Source of the DNA: Leishmania martiniquensis
Lineage: Eukaryota; Euglenozoa; Kinetoplastea; Trypanosomatida; Trypanosomatidae
Length of the DNA: 64,000 nt
Direction of reading: 5' to 3'
Assembly (NCBI RefSeq): GCF_017916325.1
Contig: NC_090143.1
Location: 62,001 to 126,000, forward strand
Shown here: piece after piece, positions 30,328-40,770 of the stretch
Numbering within the stretch: the stretch's first letter is position 1
Layout of the letters: each line of letters opens with the position of its first letter
Made by a program: the position numbers and the translations under genes
The notes under the pieces: model-generated
Database searches by the model: none
Told to the model about the DNA's origin: nothing
The model's input: only the letters and a program-made list of their open reading frames with translations

Positions 30328-31370
30328 GGCTGAGGGGGAGGACAGGGACGGCACTTCTCCGACTCCCACGTGCACGCGCGCGCCGCGTGCGCTTCCGCTT
30401 CTGCGCGTGCGTCTTTGAGCCAGTCTTTAGCGTCGCGCACGCGCGTGGCGGTGCCTGTACGGTGGCGACGGCTCCTCAACGTGTGTGCGTCTACGTGCAC
30501 CCACCCCCTCCCCCTCTTCTATCAAAGCGCACGCATCGGTGCGCTGGTGTTGTTGCGGGATGTCCAATGGAACGTCCACAAGCAGTTCAGGCTGCAAACC
30601 TCATCACAAGGCCATCTGTGCATCTCTCGCGCTCGACCCGCTCGCTTGGTCGATCCGTATCCCTGCGTCTCTGCGTGCCCCCGTAAGAATTTCGCGAAGA
30701 AATCGACGATTAAACACACCGTGTGACTTTGTGAAGGTGAAAGGCAGGTGGGGATGGTCACGGAGAGGGGCTCCTAACCTCAGCATCCCTCGACAGGGGC
30801 TGTTGCTGAGCCAAAGCGAAGAAGCTGACGGCCGGCTTCATGCGAGACAGTGGTCCCACCGAGCATGCACCTCTCTGCACTGTCCACCCCATCAAGCATG
30901 CGATCGACGAGCATCCCTCGTGGCATGGCCCCTCCCCTTTCCCTCCCACACTCGCAGACACGCAGAAGCATATGCGCTTCAATGCTGTGCAAGAAGTACT
31001 CAACACTTTTACTGCCGCCCGCTCCCCGCTCCCCGCTCCCTTCCTCTGCTTCAATGACGGTGGCGATGCCTGTCGTCGCGTTAGGCTATCACGCCTAGAT
31101 ATGTCATGCGTGCCGCCTCTCTAGCCCGTGCTTTCTCTGCATCGCTGTATTGCTCTGCACGATTGACTCGATGAGCGGCTCTCATCTACCTCTTCGCGCA
31201 CGACATCCGCTGTTTCTTCTGTGTTGCCTTCGTGTGGCTACCAAGCGGGTAAACGTGGCGGCTCTGCACCGCACTCCACCATAGCGCCACGTCGGAGAGG
31301 CCTGTACGTCTGCGTTCATTGCCGGCGTCTCTCCTCCTCTGCAACTCTACGCACACGCACACATTCCTTC
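30328..31370. other. Spacer with a balanced-composition block
   Basis: About 30540-30930 has balanced composition unlike C/T-rich flanks and could be another decayed insertion, though no sequence match to other blocks was found by eye. C/T-rich runs at 31185-31370 probably include the next acceptor. Confidence 0.5.
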
Positions 31371-33314
31371 ATGCGGCAGCTTAGGCAGAAGAAACGCGAC
31401 TTGGATGTTTGGGCGCCACCGCTGCCACTACCGGCAGCGGCCGGCGCCAGCGAGCCGGCGTCGGCATTTCAGGAGCGCTTTGCTAACCGGACAGAGGTGG
31501 TTGGCAAGGGCGGAGTCGATGCACACCTCGGTGTTGCTGCCGCGCCAGCGAGTAAGGATGCAGTTTTACTCGTAGCGAAGCCCAAACGCGGTACGCTAGC
31601 GCCACTCCCCGCCTCAAAGCAGGCGCCCTGTAACGAATTGGCGGGTGCTCCGCCACCGGTATCTGCGCTGCGAAGGCAGAAGGCTCAGCGGCCGGTGCGG
31701 ATTCGCATCACGGCACCGAGTGAGAAGGCCCACCCTTCCTCGTCTCCGCTGCCGAGAGGGAGCTTACCCGTCTGCGCTGCGACTCCTGCGATGTGCCGCG
31801 GCTCTGTTCCGTCTCTTCCCTCTTCCACCTCAGCGGCGCGTGCGGAGGGGAGAGTGCCGGTGCCGTGCCTTCTTTCCCCCTCCGCCGCTGCCGCGGTTGC
31901 GGCGACCTCTGGTGCTGCGGCGGCAAGCAACAAAGCCCTCAAGTTCGACTCTCCACTGACGCCCCTACACTGCGATGCAGGCCTTCGACGGTGCCCCTCC
32001 ACCGCGGCATCGTCTACGGGGACGCCAATCGCGTCGTCGCACATGCAGGGCATCATTGAGGCGGCTGCGGCCTCGTCGACGTCGGCACCGCTCTCAAGGA
32101 CGCCGCACGGAGGGGACCTCCTCTCCGTGCCATGGCCGAGTCGTCTCGCGAAGTCGCCGAGGAATGCCGAGCGGCCCGCGTCAACGACGACAACGACGAC
32201 GGCTGCTGTTGCGCCTTCACGTGTCTCACGTCACACCGAGCAGGTAAAAGTCACGTCGCTGACGGCAACGAGGCTCAATCAGGACCGACACGAGTGGTCC
32301 CCCTCGGCCTCCACCGCTGCCGTTGCGAAACAGAAGAAGTTGCCGTCTTTCAGGCCCTATTCGCTCAGCTCCTACAAGGCGCTCATGGCAGGTATTTCAG
32401 CACAGAAGCCCGGCGGATTGGGGCCCAGTGACACGGATGCGCAGCGGGCTGCGCGTGAGAAACGCGACAAGGCCAGGGCGTACGCGAAGCGCGCGATGGA
32501 GGTGGCGCGTGCCTCGCTGGCGGGTGCGGGCTCGCGCGCGGACGAGGCCGACCCTTGCACCACCACCGTCTCCCCTGTCTCTGCATCGGCGCGGTCTTAT
32601 TCGTCAGAAGCAGCCGCAGCGACAACGACTACCACGGCCACTGCCTCTCTGACGTCGCGTTCGACCTCCGGAGAGTCTTCCGTGCATTGCGGGCGGAGAC
32701 AGAGAGGCACCCATCACGCAGCCGCGACTCCGCGATCGATTCCTCCGCGGCACGCGGATTCGAGACCGTCACGAGCGGCTACACCACAGCCGCACCTGTC
32801 CGCTGCAGCAGTCGAAGGTGCTGGCACCACGCCGTCCTGCTCACGGGCGGAGAACCCAAACGCCCAGAGCTTGCAAGCAGTGCGACCTTCATCGTCGGCA
32901 CCTCCACAGAGAACACCAGCAGTCGCCGCTTTCTCGGTGGCGGCTGCGCCCCGATGGCAGATCGCGCAAGCTAGGCGACGACGTGAGCGCGCGTTGAGGT
33001 ACGCGCGGGAAGTCTCGCAGAAATGCCTTCGACTGACCCCCGCGGAGTGCAAGGGTGGCGATGCAGTATGCGCAGAGCGTCGAGGAGCGGCTTCGCGACC
33101 TCGGCAAGTGGCGAAGAGCGGCGCCGCTGACGATGCGGACGAGGAAGAGACGTGGTTGGACGGTTCTGTCTTCACCCCTCCCGGTGCTGCTACAACGGCC
33201 GATGCGCCCGGTTTAGGCCGAATTCAGCAGCTGCAGCGTCTGCTTGAGCTGGAGGCTCTGCACGCGAAGAGGAAAGAGGCGGTGGAGGCGATTCGGCGAC
33301 AGCTGCGTGCGTGA
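31371..33314 (+). CDS. Basic, low-complexity protein with helical motifs, unknown
   Basis: A 647-residue protein from the first ATG of a longer open frame. Most of it is Ala/Ser/Thr/Pro-rich and likely disordered. Two short basic helices look related: one near residues 355-380 (KRDKARAYAKRAMEVA) and one near 528-555 (RRERALRYAREVSQKC). Both have the pattern of basic residues, then Ala-x-x-Tyr-Ala, then a hydrophobic end. The last 33 residues form a heptad-like Leu-rich helix (LQRLLELEALHAKRKEAVEA). This design suggests a cytoskeletal or basal-body-associated scaffold, but that is only inference. No known domain is seen. Confidence 0.7.
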   Translation: MRQLRQKKRDLDVWAPPLPLPAAAGASEPASAFQERFANRTEVVGKGGVDAHLGVAAAPASKDAVLLVAKPKRGTLAPLPASKQAPCNELAGAPPPVSALRRQKAQRPVRIRITAPSEKAHPSSSPLPRGSLPVCAATPAMCRGSVPSLPSSTSAARAEGRVPVPCLLSPSAAAAVAATSGAAAASNKALKFDSPLTPLHCDAGLRRCPSTAASSTGTPIASSHMQGIIEAAAASSTSAPLSRTPHGGDLLSVPWPSRLAKSPRNAERPASTTTTTTAAVAPSRVSRHTEQVKVTSLTATRLNQDRHEWSPSASTAAVAKQKKLPSFRPYSLSSYKALMAGISAQKPGGLGPSDTDAQRAAREKRDKARAYAKRAMEVARASLAGAGSRADEADPCTTTVSPVSASARSYSSEAAAATTTTTATASLTSRSTSGESSVHCGRRQRGTHHAAATPRSIPPRHADSRPSRAATPQPHLSAAAVEGAGTTPSCSRAENPNAQSLQAVRPSSSAPPQRTPAVAAFSVAAAPRWQIAQARRRRERALRYAREVSQKCLRLTPAECKGGDAVCAERRGAASRPRQVAKSGAADDADEEETWLDGSVFTPPGAATTADAPGLGRIQQLQRLLELEALHAKRKEAVEAIRRQLRA

Positions 33315-34772
33315 GAGGCGGCAGACGCAGATGATGTGGCGCTTGCAGTGACATGTTCGGAGGGAGGTGTCTTTGCACTCCTCACGTGCTCCGCCTCGGT
33401 CGAGCGCGCAGCCCCTCTGCTCTGCTTCTCTCTTAGTAGCAGCAGCGAACGTTTTTCAGGCGTACGCCTTTGATTTGGCCGCACCGGTGTTGCTGGTGGA
33501 AGGGACGCCCAAGAGGCCTTCTGGGGTCAGGTGTCGTATTCAATGGTGGTGGTGGTGGTGGTCGAGGAGGGGGCCATTCGATGGATGCGCCGCGGGCGCA
33601 ACGACTCGGGCGGCTGACGAAGTGCGGGAGAAGAGAAAACAGACGGCGCACCGTCTCCAACGTTCATGTACAGCGACCCAGAGGGCGCTGGTGTCTGCCT
33701 CGTTTCTTGTTGCTACAGCCCCCTTCCCCACATCAACGCTGCGGCCAGCCGTGGGGGCACGGTGCTTCAGCGATGATGGCAAAGAGGGAAAGCGCATCGG
33801 CGGAGGAGAGTGTGCGCAGAAAGCTGCACTCGCTCCTCGCCCTCTTCTCGCTCTCTTCTCGCTCCCTCAGCCCCCCCCTCTATCGTCGTCGTCCACAGCA
33901 CCGACGCCTTTGAAGACCGTCGCGTCTTGGCGCCGAGCACGCGTGCACACAACGACGTACCAGCGTACACCATGGCGTATACGCCGCATATGCCTCGTGC
34001 TGCCTCTGCTCTCCTTTCTGCACCCATGCACCATTCAATGTCATCTCTGGACCGTGACCTCTTTTCCTTGTCGTCGCCTTACCTTTTCCACAACATGCGG
34101 GGGTGTGGCGTGTCGCGCCACGCCGCGTGATATCCGCCACCTTTGCGTGCACCCGTATACCCCCGTCCGGCAGCGTCACTGTAACTGCACAGAAGCGAGC
34201 GGAGGGCAAACGCCGCCACGCCTTAGAGACGTGCGCATACGAAATTGGTTGCTTAACTCTGTAGGGGGCAACAAGGAGGAGGGGGAGAGAGAGGGAGGCG
34301 ATGCGAAGAGTGGAGGCGATTGGATCTGTTGAACGAGCCACTCACGCTTTCCCTCTCTGTCTTCGCTTGCCTTCGCGTGTGTGGTCGGTTGAGGGCAACC
34401 TCGACGGCACCCCTGCACGTGTGGTGGTGCGTCTGTGCGCGTTTCGGTCGTCTCTCTCTATGCGTTCGGCCGTCCGCACATCGGCAGCGCGCGCTGGTTG
34501 GCGACGACTTCTCTTTTCGAAAAAAAAAACACATTTTTCTGCCAAGGCAAAGGGGCGACGGCGGAGGGCTCCCACAGACGTCTCGCCGTCGTGCGGGTCG
34601 CTTCCTCCCCCCTTCTGCTCCTCCTCTCGGCTCTGCGCGCAGGCACACACACACAAGCACACAGTCTGCCTCGCTCTCCGCCCCGCCCCTTTGCCCGCCT
34701 CGCTGGTGAGCCTTTTTCTTTGTGGCGCCGCCCTCTTTTTTTCGGACCCTTCGTCGCCACATCGGCTTGGCC
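33315..34772. other. Spacer upstream of the 892-residue protein gene
   Basis: It holds a (TGG)n tract at 33544-33561, A- and T-runs (34519-34532, 34736-34742) and C/T-rich acceptor-like DNA. No gene is seen. Confidence 0.55.
33544..33561 (+). repeat. (TGG)6 microsatellite
   Basis: Uninterrupted TGG trinucleotide tract in intergenic DNA. Confidence 0.85.
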
Positions 34773-37451
34773 ATGTGGGCGCCTTTCCCGATTCCAGGCG
34801 AGCAGCGCCGCAGCAGTAGTGCGTCACTAACTGCCGTTCGCGATGCACTCTGCCACCGAATTCGCATCCTTGGGACCTCCATCCTCGAGATCACGCAGTC
34901 GGCTGTTAAGGAGGTGGAACGCCTTGACGACGAGTACGCGGAGCAGCAGTGCCGCCTCGCCATGAGCCAGCCTCCACGCGGATCAAGCTCGTGCGCTGGT
35001 AAAGCTGGGGCGAAGGCGTTGCGACCGTCCAAGGCCGGATCTACGCCACCGACTCGCGTCGCACTGCAGCCTCAAAGGCGTGCGCGGCACACCTACAGTG
35101 CTGACCCCGGAAGCGGAGCTCCGACGCCGGGGCACACTGCATCGCCGAGGTCCTCGACGCCCGCAGCGGGGGGCAGCCCGTGGTGCCCGCAGAGCGGCGG
35201 CAGCGCTAAAAAGAGGCAGCAGCGAGGGAAGCAGTCACAGGCGCCGGCGCGGGCGGGGGAAGGCGGCGCTCCGACGGATACGGCAGCTGCCAACACCTCC
35301 AGGAATGTGTCAGAGCTCGTGGGAGGCAGCGCTGATGAGAACGGCGCCAAGCGCGCTCGCGGGCATGCGCTGCAGGCAGATGCTACCCTCATGGCACTCT
35401 GTGCCGCAGCGGAGGCGAACTTTCAGCGCGTCTTTGCTCAGCGGGTCACGCAGGACCAGCAGTCTCCACGGCCCGCTGCTACTCGCGCAACTGGGAGCGA
35501 CGCGTCTGCTGCCTTCGGCGACGACAACTGCGAGAAAGGCGGCGCGCCATGCATGCCGAACGACTGGTGCCGTGGAGCCCCTCTGTACGACCTTAGCAAT
35601 GCCTCCATCACCCCACAGTACGCTAGCTGCATAAGCGGGAGCGAAGTTTTCGTAGACGGGGGGGACGATGGCGTTCCACTCTGCAGCACCTCCTCTGGCC
35701 TCAGAGTGCCAGAGGACGATAGCCTTGCGTCGCGGGTGATTACGGCCGGTGGGACAGCGCCACTATGGGCACGAGCGCTCGTGGCTGCATCAGAGCTATC
35801 GCGCGAAGCTGAGCAGCAGGCGCTGCACGCACTCAAGATTCCGTTGCACATGGAGGCAAACGGGCGCGCTCCCCAGCAGCGTGAGGAGTCGTCTGTGTCC
35901 CCCCTGGGCACGGCCTGCAGCTACTACAGAGTTGTCTACATACACAAGTTGAGGTGTATGCGTGAGAAGCCTTCCAGTGAAGGCGGTGCTGGCAACGCGA
36001 ACCTGGGGCCGGCATGGTTGGAGAACAGCGACCGCGCTTGTACGCTTCCGCGCCGACAACCCCCCAGCCTCTTTAGCCTCGGTAGCACGATGTACAGCAC
36101 GGCCTCCGAGGAGGTGGGCGAGGCGCCGCTCACAATCACCTCTTACGTGCACGCCGTGTACGCCGTGGACAGGGACCACACGGAGCCGAGCGAGGCGCCT
36201 CCTGAGCGAGAGTCCGCAGCGGCGTCTCTTCCGGCCGCTGCTTCGGTACCGGTGGAGGGCGACACGGAGTTGGTGCAGCTCGAGCTGCACATTCCTCCGC
36301 AGTGCTGGCGCAGAAGCGAAAGCCCCACACGGAAGGCGGCGTCGCCGATGGCGACAGGCACCAAGCCGACGGATGCGACGTACTCCTCTTCCGGCACCGC
36401 TTGCCGCCCGCCCGATACCGCCACAGGCCCGGCAGCGTCCTCGTCTGTGTCCGAGACTGCGCAGAATCGAGGTGGCTCAAAGGCTCAGCTGCGCAGGGTC
36501 ACCAAGGTGGCCGCTCTCGGGGTCGCGGCAGATGTGCAGGTGGCAGCGCGCATCGAATGCATCGAGGAATGGCAACAGCATCGCCATTCCGACGTCGAGG
36601 ACCGCATTCGCCGCCAGCGGCGATCCTCTATAGTGTCTGCTGGATGGAAGGGCGGATACTACTGCTACACGACGGGCGCCAGAGGTGCCGCGGCGTCAGG
36701 GGATGGGGCCAGCGCGCCAACCACTTTTCCGGCACCCCTGCCGCCGCACGCGCCCTCCGAGGCGGCCGCGATGGACCCCAGCGGAAGGGGTGATTGTTCG
36801 ACGACGGTCGACACCATCGATGGGCCGCGCGGCATCGTTCATCAGCCGCCGACGGTACAGCACCAGGACCCCCAGGCCCTGCAGCCATCCTCCATCTTGC
36901 CTAGCTCCTCGCTAAAGCGCAAGGCGACCACGTACGCGGTGTTACTGCCGGCGCCTGGGCAGCCACCGCCTCAGTCGTCAATGAGCGTGGCGGCGTCAAA
37001 GGCAGCTCCTTTGAAGGACTCCGAGTGCGGTCGTGCGCAGGCGCGCAAAGCAGCTGAGCTGTCGCAGAACGGTCTTGCTCGAAGCGCATTGGCGGAGCCG
37101 ATGGCCTCGGTGGCGGTCGCCGGAGGCGAAAGAGGAGGGGCCGCTACTGCAGCGGCGTCAGCTGCCTTTCCCAAGTGTCGGCTGCACCCTTGTCTGGAGG
37201 TGGTTGTGGCGAGCTCCTACAGCTCGATCGAGTGGGCATTCGGCGGGGCGGCCCGGCGCGCGTCCGCCGCGGCGCCCGACTCGGCACCAAGCGAATCGCT
37301 GTTCTTCTCGGCATCGCCGTTGTGGGCAGCTCATGAAAAGCTCGAGCAGGAATGGGAGGAGAAGCGCCGCTTGAACGCCCGCACGCGGCAACCGCACGGC
37401 TTGGATATTCAAGCGCCGCTCTCAATTCGAGTCGCAGCACGGGTATGGTGA
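34773..37451 (+). CDS. Large disordered protein, unknown function
   Basis: An 892-residue protein from the first ATG of an open frame beginning upstream at a GTG. Residues about 12-66 form a plausible amphipathic helix (LTAVRDALCHRIRILGTSI, then EITQSAVKEVERLDDEYAEQ). The remainder is Ser/Ala/Gly/Pro-rich and mostly disordered, with short structured islands around 385-405 (Tyr-rich, SYYRVVYIHKLRCMREK), 450-475 (LTITSYVHAVYAVDRD), 500-515 (VQLELHIP), 570-610 and near 810-830. The order of islands separated by linkers suggests one beta-rich domain broken by insertions, but no family is recognised. An AG at 34796-34797 after a C/T run could remove the first ATG; the next in-frame ATG is at about residue 64, which would delete the helix, so 34773 is preferred. 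Confidence 0.68.
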   Translation: MWAPFPIPGEQRRSSSASLTAVRDALCHRIRILGTSILEITQSAVKEVERLDDEYAEQQCRLAMSQPPRGSSSCAGKAGAKALRPSKAGSTPPTRVALQPQRRARHTYSADPGSGAPTPGHTASPRSSTPAAGGSPWCPQSGGSAKKRQQRGKQSQAPARAGEGGAPTDTAAANTSRNVSELVGGSADENGAKRARGHALQADATLMALCAAAEANFQRVFAQRVTQDQQSPRPAATRATGSDASAAFGDDNCEKGGAPCMPNDWCRGAPLYDLSNASITPQYASCISGSEVFVDGGDDGVPLCSTSSGLRVPEDDSLASRVITAGGTAPLWARALVAASELSREAEQQALHALKIPLHMEANGRAPQQREESSVSPLGTACSYYRVVYIHKLRCMREKPSSEGGAGNANLGPAWLENSDRACTLPRRQPPSLFSLGSTMYSTASEEVGEAPLTITSYVHAVYAVDRDHTEPSEAPPERESAAASLPAAASVPVEGDTELVQLELHIPPQCWRRSESPTRKAASPMATGTKPTDATYSSSGTACRPPDTATGPAASSSVSETAQNRGGSKAQLRRVTKVAALGVAADVQVAARIECIEEWQQHRHSDVEDRIRRQRRSSIVSAGWKGGYYCYTTGARGAAASGDGASAPTTFPAPLPPHAPSEAAAMDPSGRGDCSTTVDTIDGPRGIVHQPPTVQHQDPQALQPSSILPSSSLKRKATTYAVLLPAPGQPPPQSSMSVAASKAAPLKDSECGRAQARKAAELSQNGLARSALAEPMASVAVAGGERGGAATAAASAAFPKCRLHPCLEVVVASSYSSIEWAFGGAARRASAAAPDSAPSESLFFSASPLWAAHEKLEQEWEEKRRLNARTRQPHGLDIQAPLSIRVAARVW

Positions 37452-38812
37452 GGCTGGCATGAGGAGGTAGGGGGAAGGGGGATGAAGATGCACTTGCCGA
37501 GGCTGCACAGGGCCTCCTCTATCGCTTGCTCGTCCGCTGCTCCCCCCTCCTCGCCTCCGCCGCTGTCCCCCTCCGCTCTCCTCAGTGTCGATGGGGTCTC
37601 TTGCTTTATTCCTCTGTATAGTTCGCCTTGAATGTGTGAGGCAGACAGGCAAACTTGTGTCTGACGTCTCGTCCGCACCTGGCCTGGGCCGCTCATGGCG
37701 CTCCGCCTTCTCTTCTTTTATTTGTACTCGAGCATAGCTGCGCGTGTCCCCCTCCCCCCACCTTCACCCCTCACCTCTCACCTCCCCCTCCACGGCCACT
37801 GGTGTCTTGGCTTGTCTATGGGAAGACGGCAATCATGGAGTCGGCGGTGCCCGCACTTATCAGGCTGCGGGTGTATTCGGAGGCACATGTTCTACACATG
37901 CGCGCATGCTGTCCCAGACAGCTGCATCCTTCCCTCACTTCTCGTGCTCTTTTCCTCTTAAGCGGACCCGAGCCCTCCCCCCTTCCCCCATTTATGCGCA
38001 GGTGTATATGTCTATACATCCCGATAAGACCCGGAAGGGCGAGTGGGCGGGTGCAGCGGACTTGGGGCGGGAGAGGAGAGGAGCTCCATCACGTACTGTT
38101 CACTTCAGGGTGGAGAAAGAGCTCGTCAAAAAAAACGCAAACATATCCACGCATGCGCACGGTGCGTTCGCGTATCTTTCAGTGGGCCGGTGTGTGCGTG
38201 TGTGTCTCTTTCTTGCGTGTGTGCTTGTCTGTATGTCTGCGTGCCGGCGCGCTGCTCTGTCTCCCTCTTCGTCCTCTTCGTACCACCCCTTCCCTCCCCT
38301 CCCCTCCTTCGTTATCACTGTCGTATATGCCCTCTGCCACCATTTTCTTCCTCTTTTTTTTTATTAAGACAATCTCTCTTACCTGTGCTGCTTCCCATCA
38401 TCGTCCTCTTCCCTGTCATCCCTGCGTCGCTGCTCGCACCGCATACACAAACGCACGCACACAACGCTGTCTTCTCTTTTTCCGCGGGTGCGCTTCTTTC
38501 GAGACCGTGCCCTTGTACGTGCATGTCTTTGCTGCTTATGCTGAGCATTGTATCTGTCTCTGTGTGGTGGTGGTGGTAAGGTTGTATGCGTGTGGGGGGA
38601 GGGAGGGGAAGGGGGCTTCCCAAGCTCTCCCGCACTTCCCTTGACTCTTCCTGGCTCGTGCCGATGGTGGTGTGCATCTGTTTTTTTTTCTTTTCCCTTC
38701 CGTTTCGCTTCGGCAATGATCTTCCTTTGGGGCTCACGCACACGCAGACACACTTGGCGTGTGCGTGGCTTTGTCTGTCTGTGCGCGTGTGTCCTCCCCT
38801 CCCCTCTCTCTT

Positions 38813-38824
38813 TATATATATATA
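38813..38824 (+). repeat. (TA)6 tract
   Basis: A short TA run followed within 20 bases by a TG dinucleotide tract. Confidence 0.8.
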
Positions 38825-39879
38825 TGTCTGCTTGTCTGTGTCTGTGTGTGTGTGTGTGTGCACTCATCACGGAGGCTCTGAGCTGACGCCGCGATTTGTT
38901 CATTTATCTCTCATGACAATTCGCTGTTCCTCCAGCTCTCTTGGCATGGCGCTGCCGGCCTTTCGTATGGTGCGTGCCTTTCCTCTCTTCTCTACCCCCC
39001 CTTCTCCTCCTCCTCTCTCTACCTCTCTCCGTGTGTATGCACATAGGCGCGTGCTCGAATGACATTCGGTGTACCGACGCTGTCATGTGCGCCTTTACAG
39101 CCGATGATTGGGATGGATGCACGCACACGGCGGCGTGCCAGAAAAGTGACTGCGGGGGTGGGGGCGATGCACCGTGTCGGCGTGCTTTGCGTGCGCCCCG
39201 CCAGCTGAAACGGGTCTGCACAAGGCCGCTCACTCCCCTCTCTATCCCTGTCCCCCTGCCCTCATCACATCCACGCACACGCGCATGCGCGCCTCTCCCG
39301 TGTGACGCGCACCTTTCACCGCTCCCATCACCGCCATTGGGGGGCGCACACGCATAGATACACATGTCCATTCGAACGCTTGCTTGTCTCACTGTTTTTC
39401 CTGTCTTTCCGCCCGGCGACTGCCACGTCCACCCCATTTGGCGCCCTCCCTCTCGCTCTCTCTTCCCCCACACAGCGGTTGCGGTGGTGCGGTGCGGGGA
39501 GGGCGGGGGAGGGGGCTGTCTGAGGCGGCCAATTCGTAGCAAAAGATGGTGCGCCTGCCCGCATTGAATGTCATCGTGAGCGGAGCCTTGCCAAGCGGCC
39601 ATCGCACTTTTCTTTCACTTCTGCGTTGTGCTTTTATTCACGTCTGCCCCGAATAGCGGGGCTGCTGGTGTGCACGGAGTTGACAAGAGAGCATGCGAGG
39701 AGGGGGGAGGAGGGACAGTGGTGGCCGTGCCGGCCAACCTTTCACGCTCCCATTCCCTCCTCCTCTCCTCGACTCCCCCTCTTTCTCATTGGGTGGGGTG
39801 TGACAGCGCTCCCCTGCTCTGTGCATTGCACAAGGAGCCCATGAAGATATCGCCAACAACATCGGAGCCGACTATACAC

Positions 39880-40230
39880 CGGCATATATGTAAAAGAGAG
39901 GCATCGTACGGGTAGCCGCACACCCAAAGGGATGCTGTAGCGGCAGGCCTGCCAGGCACCGGGCCGGAGCTCATAGCCACCCGCATGCCAATGTCGTACG
40001 CTGCCAGCGCTTTTAGAGAAGAGGTGCTATGGATGTGCAAGGGACTGAGCCGCTCTTCTCCTGGTATCCCTTCCTCCGCACTTCTTGCTGCACGCGGAGC
40101 GAACGCTCTACCCGATGGTCCTGTGCGGACTCGGTCGTGCACGGTCAAGCCGATCATGGGTGGCCTTCAGCTAGGCTGTGTCGGCACAGGCACACAGGCA
40201 TGCGCTCGCTCACTTGATGCCATGCTGTCC
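39880..40230 (+). mobile_element. Possible decayed SIDER-like block
   Basis: About 350 bases of balanced, gene-like composition without a good reading frame, between pyrimidine-rich flanks. It is called only on composition and general resemblance to short degenerate intergenic retroposons. No match to the repeat at 17521 or 44477 was seen. Confidence 0.2.
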
Positions 40231-40639
40231 TCTCTCTCTCTGTTCTTCACACTCGCTCTCTGCACCATTGCCCTACCTCACCTGCGCACCCCACACTCCC
40301 ACTCGCTGCCTCTCCCGTGCCGATCACCTTCCCCATCGCGAAACGCCCGCACCGCCCTCATCTCCCCAAAAGCCTTTACCTCGCAGTGGAGGGTGAGAGC
40401 GCGCGAGAGATAAAAGAGGGGGGCGACTCTGTGCGTACGCCTTCTGTTCCCAACGTCTCACTTTTGCTCGTTGCTGGCGGCTGTTCTTTCACGTAATGCA
40501 CTGATTCGCTGGTGCTCACAGCCCCCCTTCATACACTTCTCTCTCTTGGACACACGCACGCCCACACACATACACACACACAAACGTCCCCTTTACGCGT
40601 TAGCGCGTGTTCTTTGTTTTCGCTGAAGGATCTGCGTGA

Positions 40640-40667
40640 CCCCCCCCTCCCCTCCCTTGTCTCTCAG
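40640..40667 (+). promoter_or_regulatory. Predicted spliced-leader acceptor for uL2m
   Basis: A C-rich/T run (40640-40661) ends in CTCTCAG at 40667. A second candidate AG is at 40721-40722. Confidence 0.5.
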
Positions 40668-40770
40668 CCCTCACCGGACTTGTGTGGGCCTCCAAATTGC
40701 TCGCCACCTCAACGCTGCACAGGTCTGTTGGTCCGGAGGGCGTGTCAGTGGTGCTGCATCTGTCTGTTTC

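Larger units (their letters stand above)
37452..40770. other. 3.3 kb spacer upstream of uL2m
   Basis: C/T-rich with (TA)6 at 38813-38824, a TG tract at about 38842-38860 and many T-runs. A block at about 39880-40230 has balanced composition and could be a decayed insertion. The acceptor region for uL2m is at 40640-40722. No gene is seen. Confidence 0.6.

Noticed and set aside
37655..38644. 329-codon + strand frame downstream of the 892-residue protein gene
   Set aside because: The sequence is dominated by Leu/Ser/Pro/Cys from C/T runs and includes TG and T tracts. No gene-like codon bias is present.
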